Shown here: positions 42,318 to 50,825 of the stretch, in pieces
Position numbering within the stretch: position 1 is the stretch's first letter
Layout: each line of letters starts with the position of its first letter
Source: Bacillus_BD sp050389805
GTDB lineage: Bacteria; Bacillota; Bacilli; Bacillales; Cytobacillaceae
NCBI RefSeq assembly: GCF_050389805.1
Contig: NZ_CP130945.1
Coordinates: 2,418,001-2,482,000, forward strand
Length of the DNA: 64,000 nt
Reading direction: 5' to 3'
Program-made: the position numbers and the translations under genes
Notes under the pieces: model-generated
Database searches by the model: none
What the model was told of the DNA's origin: nothing
What the model saw: the letters and a program-made list of their open reading frames with translations, nothing else

Positions 42318-42992
42318 ATGAAAGGACGAACTCATTTAACAATCGGGTTAGGGATCGGGGCAGTAGGGGCTTTTACCCAACCACTTGAAATGATGCCGAT
42401 TATTTTAGCAGCATCAGGCGTGGCTTCCCTTGCTCCTGATTTGGATGGTAATAATCTATTAAATAAACGGGTAACGAAAACAGCGAAACTAATCAAAAAA
42501 CGTGGGGCATTTGCAGGTGGGGCACTGATCGCACTGGCATTAGTGACCATCTTTTTAGATGCACATTATCTTTCTTTCTTAGATGACAGGTTGTTGGAGC
42601 AACAAAATAAGCTTCTTCTTTTAGGATTGGGAGCCGTTATCTTAGGCTTTTCCCTAAGAAGCCAGGAAACGTTGAAAAATATTCTGATGGTCATCATTGG
42701 CTTATTCCTTGTATGCTATGCCGCCACAAATGAGTTATGGTGGTTGGTAATGTTTGCAGTATACATAGGGGGAGTCGGTTGGTTTGCTCATCGAGGTCCA
42801 ACACATACCATTTGGGCATTAATTTACTGGTGGTATATGTCCCATTTGTTAGAAGTGAGCACCGCAGTGGACGGCATCGCTCTGATTTCCACCATTGCCT
42901 ATCTATCGCATCTTGTAGGAGATATGCTAACAAAAAAAGGAGTCAAATTTCTATCCCCACTCACCAATAAAGTATTCCGAATCCGCATTTGA
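42318..42992 (+). CDS. YdjM-like membrane protein (metal-dependent hydrolase family)
   Basis: A 224-aa membrane protein of the YdjM family (PF04307). The opening MKGRTHLTIGLGIGA and PDLDGNNLLNKR carry the His and Asp residues of a membrane metal site. HRGPTHTIWALIYWW and HLVGDMLTKKGVKFLSPL add the later conserved HRGxTHS and D-x-T-xxG motifs. Four to six hydrophobic segments lie between. Relatives are described as LexA-regulated inner membrane proteins, sometimes called phospholipase-like. The stop TGA belongs to a repeat. Confidence 0.88.
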   Translation: MKGRTHLTIGLGIGAVGAFTQPLEMMPIILAASGVASLAPDLDGNNLLNKRVTKTAKLIKKRGAFAGGALIALALVTIFLDAHYLSFLDDRLLEQQNKLLLLGLGAVILGFSLRSQETLKNILMVIIGLFLVCYAATNELWWLVMFAVYIGGVGWFAHRGPTHTIWALIYWWYMSHLLEVSTAVDGIALISTIAYLSHLVGDMLTKKGVKFLSPLTNKVFRIRI

Positions 42993-43059
42993 AACATGGG
43001 GACGGTTCTGCGCGTTTCATTTTTACATTTGAAACAATGAGAACCGTCCCCCTGTTGCA
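42990..43059 (+). repeat. Interspersed palindromic repeat, inverted pair
   Basis: TGAAACATGGGGACGGTTCT type. TGA is the stop of the YdjM-like gene. The inverted unit ends GTCCCCCTGTTGCA. It closely resembles the copy at 44358. Confidence 0.9.
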
Positions 43060-43088
43060 TTTAATAATGGAAAGGAGATGTTGTATTT

Positions 43089-43145
43089 ATGAATAGCAAC
43101 CAAAGCTTGGAGATTGTAACAATCGGGGAGGTATGTGCAAAATAA
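43089..43145 (+). CDS. Putative 18-codon leader peptide ahead of rsgA
   Basis: Small frame MNSNQSLEIVTIGEVCAK with AAAGGAGATG about 8-10 bp before the ATG. Its last codons lie in the left arm of the large hairpin described next. The arrangement resembles leader peptides of attenuators; function is inferred only from the layout. Confidence 0.45.
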   Translation: MNSNQSLEIVTIGEVCAK

Positions 43146-43177
43146 TTCATGCATAGAACCTCCCAAAGGTTACGATC
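43112..43177 (+). promoter_or_regulatory. Large hairpin upstream of rsgA
   Basis: Outer arms GATTGTAAC / GTTACGATC (9 bp with one G-U) and inner arms GGGAGGT-ATGTGC / GCATAGAACCTCCC surround a loop of ~12 nt that contains the leader-peptide stop. It is not followed by a T-run, so it is not a plain terminator. Confidence 0.55.
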
Positions 43178-43193
43178 TAAACTTTAGGAGGAA

Positions 43194-44285
43194 ATGAAGT
43201 TGAATACTATTAATTTGAAAAATCTAGGACTTACTAAGGATATTATACAGGAGTCTAAAATATATAAAGATCTTTTTATTGGTCGAGTGGCAACGCAATA
43301 TAAAAATGTATATAAGGTAATTACCGGAAATGGTGAGATTGCTGCTGAAATCTCAGGAAAATTTCACTACGAAGTAAAAGGACTTTCTGAATATCCTGCT
43401 GTTGGAGATTTTGTTATGGTCGACAGTATCGATGATTCACAGGGTAACGGCATTATTCACCACGTACTAACACGGAAAAGTGTTTTTGCTCGTAAAGTAG
43501 CAGGTTCAACAGAAGATATTCAGATTGTCGCCACAAATATTGATACAATTTTTATTTGTATGTCAATGAACAATGATTTTAATCTTCGTAGACTAGAGCG
43601 TTATCTATCCATTGCCTGGGACAGTGGGGCGACACCAGTTATAGTCCTTACAAAATCAGATTTATGTAAGGAAATAGAGGCGAAGATTAACGAAATATCT
43701 TCTGTTGCTATAGGTGTAGAGATACTCGTTACATCAAGTACTTCCGATGAAGGGTATCAATCCTTAAAGAAGTATCTCTATAGTGGTCAGACCGTTGCGT
43801 TTATCGGCTCATCTGGAGTTGGAAAATCGACCTTAATCAATTGTTTGCTTGGTCAAGACCTTTTAGATACAAATGGGATAAGAAATGACGATAAAGGCAG
43901 ACATACGACGACAAAACGTGAACTAATGTTGTTGCCGAATTTAGGCGTTGTAATAGACACTCCAGGAATGAGAGAGCTTGGAATTATTCGTGCGGATTTA
44001 ACGAAATCTTTTGCTGATATTGATAAACTGGCATTCCAATGTAGATTTAACGATTGTTCTCATAGGAAAGAGCCAAACTGTGCAGTGCAAAAAGCCATTA
44101 AAGAGGGCATTTTGACAGTGGATAGGCTAGAAAGCTATTGGAAACTAAAAAAAGAAGCGAAGTATGATGGCTTGAATTCCAAAATGATCGAAAAAGAAAA
44201 AATTAGCGAAATGTTTAATGGTATGGGCGGCATGAAAAACGCTAGGAAATACATCAAACAACAAAACAGAAAAAAAGGCAGATAG
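43194..44285 (+). CDS. rsgA: Ribosome small-subunit-dependent GTPase A (RsgA paralogue)
   Basis: Circularly permuted GTPase assisting 30S maturation. The 363-aa protein has an OB-fold start (GRVATQYKNVYKVITGNGEIAAEISGKFHYE), the G4 motif TKSD (~150), the P-loop GSSGVGKSTLINCLLG (~205), DTPGMRELG (~265), and a zinc finger CRFNDCSHRKEPNCAVQKA (~285). It is longer than B. subtilis RsgA/YloQ (298 aa) and not beside a prkC/prpC locus, so it is probably a second copy. The spacing suggests TTG 43200 (8 bp after AGGAGG) as an alternative start to ATG 43194. Confidence 0.88.
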   Translation: MKLNTINLKNLGLTKDIIQESKIYKDLFIGRVATQYKNVYKVITGNGEIAAEISGKFHYEVKGLSEYPAVGDFVMVDSIDDSQGNGIIHHVLTRKSVFARKVAGSTEDIQIVATNIDTIFICMSMNNDFNLRRLERYLSIAWDSGATPVIVLTKSDLCKEIEAKINEISSVAIGVEILVTSSTSDEGYQSLKKYLYSGQTVAFIGSSGVGKSTLINCLLGQDLLDTNGIRNDDKGRHTTTKRELMLLPNLGVVIDTPGMRELGIIRADLTKSFADIDKLAFQCRFNDCSHRKEPNCAVQKAIKEGILTVDRLESYWKLKKEAKYDGLNSKMIEKEKISEMFNGMGGMKNARKYIKQQNRKKGR

Positions 44286-44310
44286 TAACGCAAAGTTGCT
44301 TGTTAGATTA

Positions 44311-44348
44311 GGGTAACGGCTCAATATTGAGCTGTTACCCTTATTTTG
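44311..44348 (+). terminator. Intrinsic terminator of rsgA
   Basis: GGGTAACGGCTC / GAGCTGTTACCC, a 12-bp stem with one G-U pair, followed by TTATTTT. Confidence 0.88.
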
Positions 44349-44357
44349 GATAGAAGA

Positions 44358-44425
44358 TGAAACATGGGGACGGTTCTGCGCGTTTCATTTTTCATTTGAA
44401 ACAATGAGAACCGTCCCCTTGTTTC
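44358..44425 (+). repeat. Interspersed palindromic repeat, inverted pair
   Basis: TGAAACATGGGGACGGTTCT...GTTTCA, a short spacer, and the inverted unit ending GTCCCCTTGTTTC. No gene stop is involved here. Confidence 0.9.
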
Positions 44426-44580
44426 TAAATACATACATAATTTTCAACAGGAAGTAAAAAATAACTTTGTATTTGCTAGTTCAGAGAATTTTTAAGTACG
44501 GCATCATCGTAAAGAAATAAGTCTAAATTTGCTGATGTAGAAGGTTCTCCATCAGCGAAAATCACGAAAGGAGATACAAT

Positions 44581-44871
44581 ATGAACAAAAAAGGATTACT
44601 TATGGTTGCCAGTATGGTTTTATCTGTTCTGTTTATTGCAGGTTGTAACCAAAATGATCAGGATCCGCCACCGGAAAATAACAATGGTGTAAACGAAAAC
44701 GAAGGTATAAATGAGAACAATGGTCAAACCGATCAAAATAATAATCAGGAACCAAATGTTAATGAACAAGAAAACTTGTTGAAAGATGATAATTATAACT
44801 TAGAACAACAACGAATGGAACCAGTAGAAGATGGAGACGATACAGGAAAAAAAGTCATACCACTAGGTTGA
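44581..44871 (+). CDS. Small Asn-rich lipoprotein
   Basis: A 96-aa lipoprotein. Signal peptide with lipobox FIAGCN (Cys at 22), then a low-complexity chain rich in Asn, Glu and Gln (NNGVNENEGINENNGQTDQNNNQEP) and a short end with EPVEDGDDTGKKVIPLG. No domain is recognised. The strong AAAGGAG ribosome-binding site supports it as real. The TGA stop coincides with a worn repeat (TGAAACATGGG). Confidence 0.7.
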   Translation: MNKKGLLMVASMVLSVLFIAGCNQNDQDPPPENNNGVNENEGINENNGQTDQNNNQEPNVNEQENLLKDDNYNLEQQRMEPVEDGDDTGKKVIPLG

Positions 44872-44885
44872 AACATGGGTCGGGT
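44869..44885 (+). repeat. Worn palindromic repeat remnant at lipoprotein stop
   Basis: TGAAACATGGGTCGGGT; its TGA ends the small lipoprotein gene. The remainder has decayed. Confidence 0.5.
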
Positions 44886-45557
44886 CAAAACCGGTTTCCA
44901 CAATTTTTCTGATTGCGATTCTGCATGTTAATACAAAAAAACGCTCAGGGATGGTTCGATGTTCTGAAAAATAGAAGTCGCCTATAACAAGTTGGCAGGC
45001 ATCTTCATCGTCTTAGAAACAAGAGCTATCCCCATTGGGCATACATCAATTTTTGTGTGGTCCAAGCAATTTTCCGATCAGAGCTATCTTTTTCATTTTT
45101 AATCGAGATTTTATATTCTCACACCCTATAATAAAGCTTAAGGAAATCCCTTCAATACTTGTAAATTCATACAACGGAAACCACTACGTTTTCATTATTC
45201 TCCAAAATTTTTTCCACATTCATTCCATTAATCTTTTTGAAATAGTGATATGAAAATAAACATGCTGTCTTCCAAAAATTAAAAGCAAATGATAAGTACG
45301 TCAAGCATTCCAACAATGGATTAAAGTGATTGTAGATTAATTCATTTTATAGGCAGGGACTAATTCTAGTATTTCATAACTCTTTCTGAAACAATGAGAA
45401 CCGTCCCCTTGTTTCTTCTTAACTTAAAATTTGCAAATATTTACTTAATGATTAAACTGCATTTACATAGGTTTTATATATTTAAATAGTATTGTATTTT
45501 TTGTTCTAGAATACATCAGTTAACGAGAAATCTATTTGCAACAGAGGGGGAAGTAAC
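44872..45557. other. Long intergenic region with worn repeats
   Basis: No gene seen; short frames such as 45035-45253 have no ribosome-binding site and look like AT-rich noise. A repeat remnant starts at the preceding stop (44869-44885) and a better copy lies at 45352-45415. I found no clear Fur box ahead of the following Fe(III)-type importer. Confidence 0.45.
45352..45415 (+). repeat. Interspersed palindromic repeat, left unit worn
   Basis: GGCAGGGACTAATTCT...TTTCA followed by a well-kept inverted unit TGAAACAATGAGAACCGTCCCC...GTTTC. Confidence 0.75.
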
Positions 45558-46616
45558 GTGAAACAAAAATGGACAATGGTCTTATTCATTAGTTTATTCA
45601 TGATGTTTATGGCTGCGTGTGGGAATACCGCAACGTCTACAGAAGAGGGTTCCACAGAATCTACGAACCAAGGAGAATCGGAAAATACCGATGCCAAGGT
45701 AGAAGGAACCTTGAATTTCTATACATCACAGCCTGACGCGGATGCAGCTAAATTAGTAGAAGGATTTAATGAGAAATATCCAGATGTAGAAGTTGAAATC
45801 TTCCGTTCTGGTACTGAAGAAGTGATTTCGAAGATTCAAGCTGAAAAATTAGCGGGGGATGTCCAAGCTGATGTGCTACTTGTTGCTGATGCCGTTACAT
45901 TTGAAAGCCTGAAAGAAGAGGACATGCTTGCAGCCTATGAATCCAAGGAGGCTGAGGGCATTCCTGATGAATTCGTGGATCCAGACGGCATGTATTATGG
46001 AACAAAAGTCATGACGACTGGAATTGCTGTAAATACAGAAAACGTAAAAGAGTTACCAACGAGCTGGGACGTTCTAACAGCTGAAGACTCTAAGGGGAAA
46101 ATTATTATGCCAAGTCCGTTATATTCTGGCGCGGCAGCCTATAACCTTGGGGTTTTAACTCGCCAAGATAACTTTGGCTGGGAATTCTATGAGAAAATTC
46201 AAGCTAACGATGTACAAGTAACAAAAGGAAACGGGGATGTGTTAAAAGGAGTAGCAGGCGGCGAGAAGGATTATGGGATGATTGTTGATTATCTTGTTGC
46301 GCGTGCGGCACAAGAAGGCTCTCCTGTTGCGTTTGTTTACCCATCAGAAGGGGTTCCAGTTATTACAGAACCAATTGGAATTATGAATGGCACTGATAAT
46401 GAAGCAGCTGCGCAAAGCTTTGTTGACTACGTTTTATCAGAAGAAGGACAAGAATTAGCAGCTGAACTTGGCTACTCACCAATCCGTGAAGGAGTAGAAG
46501 CTCCTGAAGGGTTAAAGACAATTGAAGAATTAACCGTTATTTCGGCTGATATGAAAGAGCTGTACAAAGCAAGAGAAGATGACAAAAAGAAATTTGAAGA
46601 AATGACGGCACAATAA
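45558..46616 (+). CDS. ABC transporter substrate-binding lipoprotein, Fe(III)-type (FbpA-like)
   Basis: A 352-aa lipoprotein: GTG start, lipobox MAACG (Cys ~21), then a Ser/Thr/Glu linker and a type-II binding fold (GTLNFYTSQPDADAAKLVEGFNEKYPDVEVEIFRSGTEEVISKIQAEKLAGDVQADVLLVAD; PIGIMNGTDNEAAAQSFVDYVLSEEGQELAAELGYSPIREG). This is the AfuA/FbpA class of extracellular proteins. The ligand is uncertain: Fe(III), but also other anions or 2-aminoethylphosphonate-like compounds in this class. It is first in a three-gene import operon. Confidence 0.87.
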   Translation: MKQKWTMVLFISLFMMFMAACGNTATSTEEGSTESTNQGESENTDAKVEGTLNFYTSQPDADAAKLVEGFNEKYPDVEVEIFRSGTEEVISKIQAEKLAGDVQADVLLVADAVTFESLKEEDMLAAYESKEAEGIPDEFVDPDGMYYGTKVMTTGIAVNTENVKELPTSWDVLTAEDSKGKIIMPSPLYSGAAAYNLGVLTRQDNFGWEFYEKIQANDVQVTKGNGDVLKGVAGGEKDYGMIVDYLVARAAQEGSPVAFVYPSEGVPVITEPIGIMNGTDNEAAAQSFVDYVLSEEGQELAAELGYSPIREGVEAPEGLKTIEELTVISADMKELYKAREDDKKKFEEMTAQ

Positions 46617-46651
46617 TCAATTTTAGTATTGACAGCAAAGGAAGTGGACAT

Positions 46652-48415
46652 ATGATTCCACAGCATCTACAAACGGAAAGGAAAACGAGTAGGTCATACT
46701 CGTTTTCCTTTTCTTCATTCTTTAGAAGCTGCTATGGATTAGTAGGTTTTGTTCTCATCGTTTTTCTATTTATATTGCCGATTATCCGGTTGGTCTGGCT
46801 AAGCATTTCTTCTGAAGATGGACTAAGCTTAGCGATGTATGAAGAGGTTTTATCAAATCCTATTACGTGGAAAACGGTGCAAAGTACCGTCATCATTACG
46901 GTGATCAGTACGCTGATTGCACTTGTAGTGGGCGTTTTATTGGCATGGATTATGGCCTATGTCAATATTAGAGGGAAAAAGTGGATCCAATTATTAATCT
47001 TTCTGCCATTTATTATCCCATCCTACATCACAACGCTTGCCTGGGTTCAATTTCTTGGAAAAAATGGACCGATTCAAGCGATATTTGAGCTTTTATCGAT
47101 TGAGGCTCCTAATTTGAATCTGTATAGTATGGAAGGCATTATCTTTATGTTAGGAATCACTCATTTTCCACTTGTCTATTTATTCAGTGTGGCGATTTTT
47201 CGGAAAATACCAAGAGAACTTCAGGATGCCGCAAAGGTAGGGGGAGCTTCAAACGGAACGATTTTTCGGAAAATTGTACTCCCGATGGCACTACCAGGAA
47301 TTGCCGGTGGGGGATTACTCGCTTTTCTATCCAGTTTAGATAACTTTGGCATTCCAGCCTTTTTAGGAATCCCGGCGAATATTCGCGTGCTAAGTACGTA
47401 TATTTATGAGCAGGTGATTGGGTATGGACCAAGCGCATTTGCAAGGGCTTCTGTTCTGTCTGTTTTGCTCGGAGTGATTGCTATTATTGGAACGATTGTT
47501 CAATGGGTCATTGTGCGAAAAAGTAAAGTAAACGAAACGACGAAAATGGAAATGGAGCCGCGTTATTTTTTATCGAATCGCAAACGTCTTACCGTCGAAT
47601 GTTGCCTCTGGGGGTTTATCCTTTTAACAAGTTTCATCCCTTTTCTAACGATGGGTGCCACATCGTTCATCAAAGCCTATGGTTTACCGTTAAAATGGGA
47701 AAACCTCTCATTAAAGAATTATCGATTCATTTTGTTTGAAGACCAAAAAGTCATGAATGCAGTAGGAAATAGTTTATTACTGGCTTCAGTAACGTTGCTT
47801 TGCTGTCTCATCATCGGAACAGCGATTGCATATATTCGCTTTAAAAAGCCTTCGTTTCTCATAAAGGTAACAGAAGTTCTGGTTACAATTCCATATGCTC
47901 TTCCAGGTACTGTTTTTGCCTTATCGATCATTTTAATGTGGCTTCAGCCTATTCCCGGCTGGCAACCAGGTATATATGGGACGATATGGATTTTACTCAT
48001 TGCGTATGTGACAAGATTTACGATCTTACAAGTTCGTGGCAGTGCTGCGGCATTCTCGCAATTAGATCCTTCCATGGAAGAAGCTGCACGTGTGTCTGGC
48101 GCAAGAGTGTGGGTGAAATGGCAAAAAATCCTCATGCCATTGTTATTACCTGGCGTCATGGGCGGTGCCTTGCTTGTCTTTCTTACGGCATTAACCGAAT
48201 TAACGGTTTCAAGTTTACTGTGGTCAAGCGGCTCTGAAACGATTGGCGTTGTGATCTTTAGTTATGAACAAGGTGGGTTTAGCACTCATTCAACGGCGTT
48301 TTCGAGCATCATTGTTCTCGCAATTCTGCTGGCTGGGATCCTCTATATAATTGTTAATAAAATGTGGGAAAAAAGGGTGATCAAAACAGATGATACAACT
48401 TCAAGAAATCAGTAA
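46652..48415 (+). CDS. ABC transporter permease, double FbpB-type
   Basis: A 587-aa inner membrane protein with about 12 helices made of two fused permease halves, each with an EAA loop: LQDAAKVGGASNGTIFRKIVLPMALPGI (~190-217) and MEEAARVSGARVWVKWQKILMPLLLPGV (~475-502). This two-in-one layout is typical of FbpB/SfuB-like permeases. It starts after AAAGGAAGTGG. The end overlaps the start of the ATPase gene by 26 bp, which fits translational coupling. Confidence 0.9.
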   Translation: MIPQHLQTERKTSRSYSFSFSSFFRSCYGLVGFVLIVFLFILPIIRLVWLSISSEDGLSLAMYEEVLSNPITWKTVQSTVIITVISTLIALVVGVLLAWIMAYVNIRGKKWIQLLIFLPFIIPSYITTLAWVQFLGKNGPIQAIFELLSIEAPNLNLYSMEGIIFMLGITHFPLVYLFSVAIFRKIPRELQDAAKVGGASNGTIFRKIVLPMALPGIAGGGLLAFLSSLDNFGIPAFLGIPANIRVLSTYIYEQVIGYGPSAFARASVLSVLLGVIAIIGTIVQWVIVRKSKVNETTKMEMEPRYFLSNRKRLTVECCLWGFILLTSFIPFLTMGATSFIKAYGLPLKWENLSLKNYRFILFEDQKVMNAVGNSLLLASVTLLCCLIIGTAIAYIRFKKPSFLIKVTEVLVTIPYALPGTVFALSIILMWLQPIPGWQPGIYGTIWILLIAYVTRFTILQVRGSAAAFSQLDPSMEEAARVSGARVWVKWQKILMPLLLPGVMGGALLVFLTALTELTVSSLLWSSGSETIGVVIFSYEQGGFSTHSTAFSSIIVLAILLAGILYIIVNKMWEKRVIKTDDTTSRNQ

Positions 48416-49424
48416 ACAATACGGCGATTTTACTGCCTTAAAAAATATTAATCTTCAATTACAGGAAAATGAATTTGTCGCCATCCTTGGACCATCCGGA
48501 TGTGGGAAAACGACATTGTTGAAGCTTTTAGCAGGGTTTATGCAGCCATCATCAGGGCAGATCCTGTTGGATGGGCAATTGATTGCGTCTGATAAAACAT
48601 TAATTCCTCCTGAAAAACGAAATATCAGTATGGTGTTTCAATCCCATGCGCTTTGGCCACATATGACTGTTGAGGAACATGTTTATTTTCCATTGAAGCA
48701 TCATCATTACGGGAAAATATTGGACAAATCTGCACAAGATGCAGTTGTCAACCAAGTGTTGGAAATGGTAGGTTTAGAAAAGTTAAGGAAACGCTACCCA
48801 TCCGAACTATCTGGAGGTCAAAGGCAAAGAGTGTCTCTTGCTCGAGCAATTGCACCAAAACCAAATCTTTTATTAATGGATGAGCCACTTAGTGCCTTAG
48901 ATGCTGAATTAAGAATGGAAATGAGAAAGGAAATTCAACGAATCCATCGTCAATTAGGGACGACGATTGTGTTTGTCACCCATGATCAAGGAGAGGCACT
49001 CGCGATGGCTGATCGAATTGTCGTAATGAATCATGGGGAAATCCAACAAGTCGATCCACCGGAAATTCTCTACAGTAAGCCTAAATCGATCTTTGTATCA
49101 ACTTTTGTAGGAAAAAGCACTATCATCAAGGGGAAGTGGGTGTCAGAGGCTACCTTTGTTCCAGACGAATTTCCAGGAGTCTCATGGAAGGATATCGGTA
49201 TTCCTCCAGAGCTGAAAGAGCAACAAGTTTTCCCTGTAAGACCAGAACAATGGACAATAGACCATCCAGCACAGAATGAAATCATAGGAGAAGTCCAATA
49301 CTCACAATTCCAAGGAAACGAAATCCACTATAGCATCTTAATCAAAGAACGCAATATCAACGTAACAACCTCCGCAACCCAAAAACGGTACAAACCAGGA
49401 GAAAAAGTAAGTTTGAAGATTTAA
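48390..49424 (+). CDS. ABC transporter ATP-binding protein, FbpC/PotA-like
   Basis: Energises the importer. Of its 344 aa, the first ~235 are the nucleotide-binding domain: GPSGCGKTT (~35), Q-loop MVFQSHALWPHMTVEEHV, signature LSGGQRQRVSLARA (~140), Walker B LLLMDEPLSALD, FVTHDQGEAL. A C-terminal TOBE-like regulatory domain follows (VFPVRPEQWTID...). It is the last gene of the operon, followed by a cluster of palindromic repeats. Confidence 0.92.
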   Translation: MIQLQEISKQYGDFTALKNINLQLQENEFVAILGPSGCGKTTLLKLLAGFMQPSSGQILLDGQLIASDKTLIPPEKRNISMVFQSHALWPHMTVEEHVYFPLKHHHYGKILDKSAQDAVVNQVLEMVGLEKLRKRYPSELSGGQRQRVSLARAIAPKPNLLLMDEPLSALDAELRMEMRKEIQRIHRQLGTTIVFVTHDQGEALAMADRIVVMNHGEIQQVDPPEILYSKPKSIFVSTFVGKSTIIKGKWVSEATFVPDEFPGVSWKDIGIPPELKEQQVFPVRPEQWTIDHPAQNEIIGEVQYSQFQGNEIHYSILIKERNINVTTSATQKRYKPGEKVSLKI

Positions 49425-49526
49425 AACAACGGTTCTATTGTTTCACCGCATTTGAAACAGGGGGACGGTTCTGGGTGTTTCACCGTATTATTTCAATTTG
49501 AAACGCGAGAACCGTCCCTTTGTTTC
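49423..49526 (+). repeat. Interspersed palindromic repeats, three units
   Basis: A worn unit (AAAACAACGGTTCT...GTTTCA) precedes a good inverted pair: TGAAACAGGGGGACGG at 49453 and a unit ending GTCCCTTTGTTTC. It follows immediately on the TAA of the ATPase gene. Confidence 0.85.
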
Positions 49527-49625
49527 TTAACTGATAATAGGCATATACACACTTAACGGGGTACAAGTTGAATATATAGTTTCATTTGAATAGGATGGTG
49601 TAGAAATCAAAAAAGGAGTGCCTTT

Positions 49626-50087
49626 ATGTATCCATATCATTTTCATGCCGATTATTATCATCCGTATGACCCAACAAGTGAAACAACTTATTATTCTGAA
49701 TATGATGTTCCTGAGTTTTTTGATGATCGATCATTCCCGTCTTTCCCTTCACCAGGAGGACCAATGGGACCACCACCTGGACCACCCGGATTCCCTGGGC
49801 AAGGCGGGGGACAAGGAGCCCAATCAGGACCTCCGAGTGCACCACCACCAACCTTTGTTCCAGCACAAACTCAACAACAGCAAGCTGGAACCTTTGCTGT
49901 GGATCCTGGCAGCATTCGTGGATGTTTATTTAGATATACCTATATATGGCTAAGAAATCGTGAACAATTCTGGTTCTATCCAACTTTTGTAGGTCGAACA
50001 TCTGTATCAGGATGGCGTTGGACCGGTTATAGATGGGTGTTTTTTGGAACTAGTTTGAGGCAAGTTCAATCATTTACTTGTGTTTAA
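49626..50087 (+). CDS. Pro/Gly-rich hypothetical protein, possible spore surface protein
   Basis: Not recognised. It is 153 aa with a strong AAAAAAGGAG site. The N-terminus is Tyr/His/Asp-rich (HADYYHPYDPTSETTYYSEYD). Residues ~40-75 are Pro/Gly collagen-like but irregular (GGPMGPPPGPPGFPGQGG). A Gln-rich link follows. The C-terminal ~58 residues form an aromatic domain (GCLFRYTYIWLRNREQFWFYPTFVGRTSVSGWRWTGYRWVFF). There is no signal peptide. The composition recalls spore coat or exosporium proteins, but this is inference. Confidence 0.65.
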   Translation: MYPYHFHADYYHPYDPTSETTYYSEYDVPEFFDDRSFPSFPSPGGPMGPPPGPPGFPGQGGGQGAQSGPPSAPPPTFVPAQTQQQQAGTFAVDPGSIRGCLFRYTYIWLRNREQFWFYPTFVGRTSVSGWRWTGYRWVFFGTSLRQVQSFTCV

Positions 50088-50170
50088 ACGGGAAAAACAA
50101 GCAGTGAGACAAGGAGTCTGTACTTCTTCTACTAATATATGAATTTAGGGAGATTTTTAAAAAGCGGTCA

Positions 50171-50246
50171 AACAGTAGGGAGGCGGTTCTGTGTTATTCG
50201 CACTAGTACCAAATCTATTGAAACCCGAGAACAGACCTCATGTTTC
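50171..50246 (+). repeat. Worn palindromic repeat pair
   Basis: AACAGTAGGGAGGCGGTTCT...; partner TTGAAACCCGAGAACAGACC...GTTTCA. Both units carry several changes. Confidence 0.6.
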
Positions 50247-50258
50247 ATTTTTTAAAAT

Positions 50259-50299
50259 AAAGCACATTGAGCGAGATTAATTGCTTAATGTGCTTTTTT
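50259..50299 (+). terminator. Intrinsic terminator
   Basis: AAAGCACATT / AATGTGCTTT stem with T-run (TTTTTTG), ending transcription from the hypothetical gene at 49.6-50.1 kb. Confidence 0.85.
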
Positions 50300-50317
50300 G
50301 ATTTTATTTCTACCGGT

Positions 50318-50645
50318 ACGAAACAGAGTTCGGTTCTGCCGTTTAGCCACATTTTTACTTATTTAAACATGAGAATGGTGACCTTATTTGACTGCTGATA
50401 TTTTTTCATCAAGTACAGGGTTGTCAAAACTCTTGATATTAACCAAATTGCTGAAAACACTGTTAATTGTTTCAATTTTTTAATTGGGGCAAGGAACCCT
50501 CTGTCTCACTGTACGATTCGTATGAATGAGGACTTGTAATTCCGACTGGTTGTGTTGTGGTCAGAATTTTCGGAATGTTCTATTATATAAACTACAGAAA
50601 GAGCCATTTTTCTCATAATGATGGGTCTTTAAGGGGAGTCATCAG
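50318..50645 (+). repeat. Leader region duplicated at 55137-55480 (copy 1)
   Basis: Starts with a worn repeat unit (GAAACAGAGTTCGGTTCT). It shares with copy 2 long blocks such as CTCTGTCTCACTGTACGATTC, TATGAAT, GTGTTGTGGTCAGAA/GTGCTGTAGTCAGAA, and a TTCTAT-ATATAAACTA stretch followed by ACAGAAAGA-CCATTTTTC. It lies ~180 bp before the first TRAP operon. No gene is accepted here. Confidence 0.8.
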
Positions 50646-50825
50646 AATGAACAATTTGACAAGGTGGGGTGGAAATAGCTACACAGATCATTCAATAAAA
50701 AAGTGTAAAAATGCATATTGCTTAACCTTATCATTTTCACAAAGGAAGATGGTAATCCGTTAAAACCCAGTTGTAATATTACTTCACAACTAAATAACAA
50801 CTATATCCAAGGGGGTACCAAAACA

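Noticed and set aside
45035..45253. 72-codon frame before the Fe(III)-type operon
   Set aside because: AT-rich Phe/Ile composition without ribosome-binding site.
45420..45557. Fur box before the Fe(III)-type importer
   Set aside because: No stretch close to GATAATGATTATCATTATC; therefore the iron assignment stays tentative.
50557..50763. 68-codon frame in the duplicated leader
   Set aside because: Its counterpart in copy 2 is broken, and it overlaps the leader of dctP; probably non-coding.
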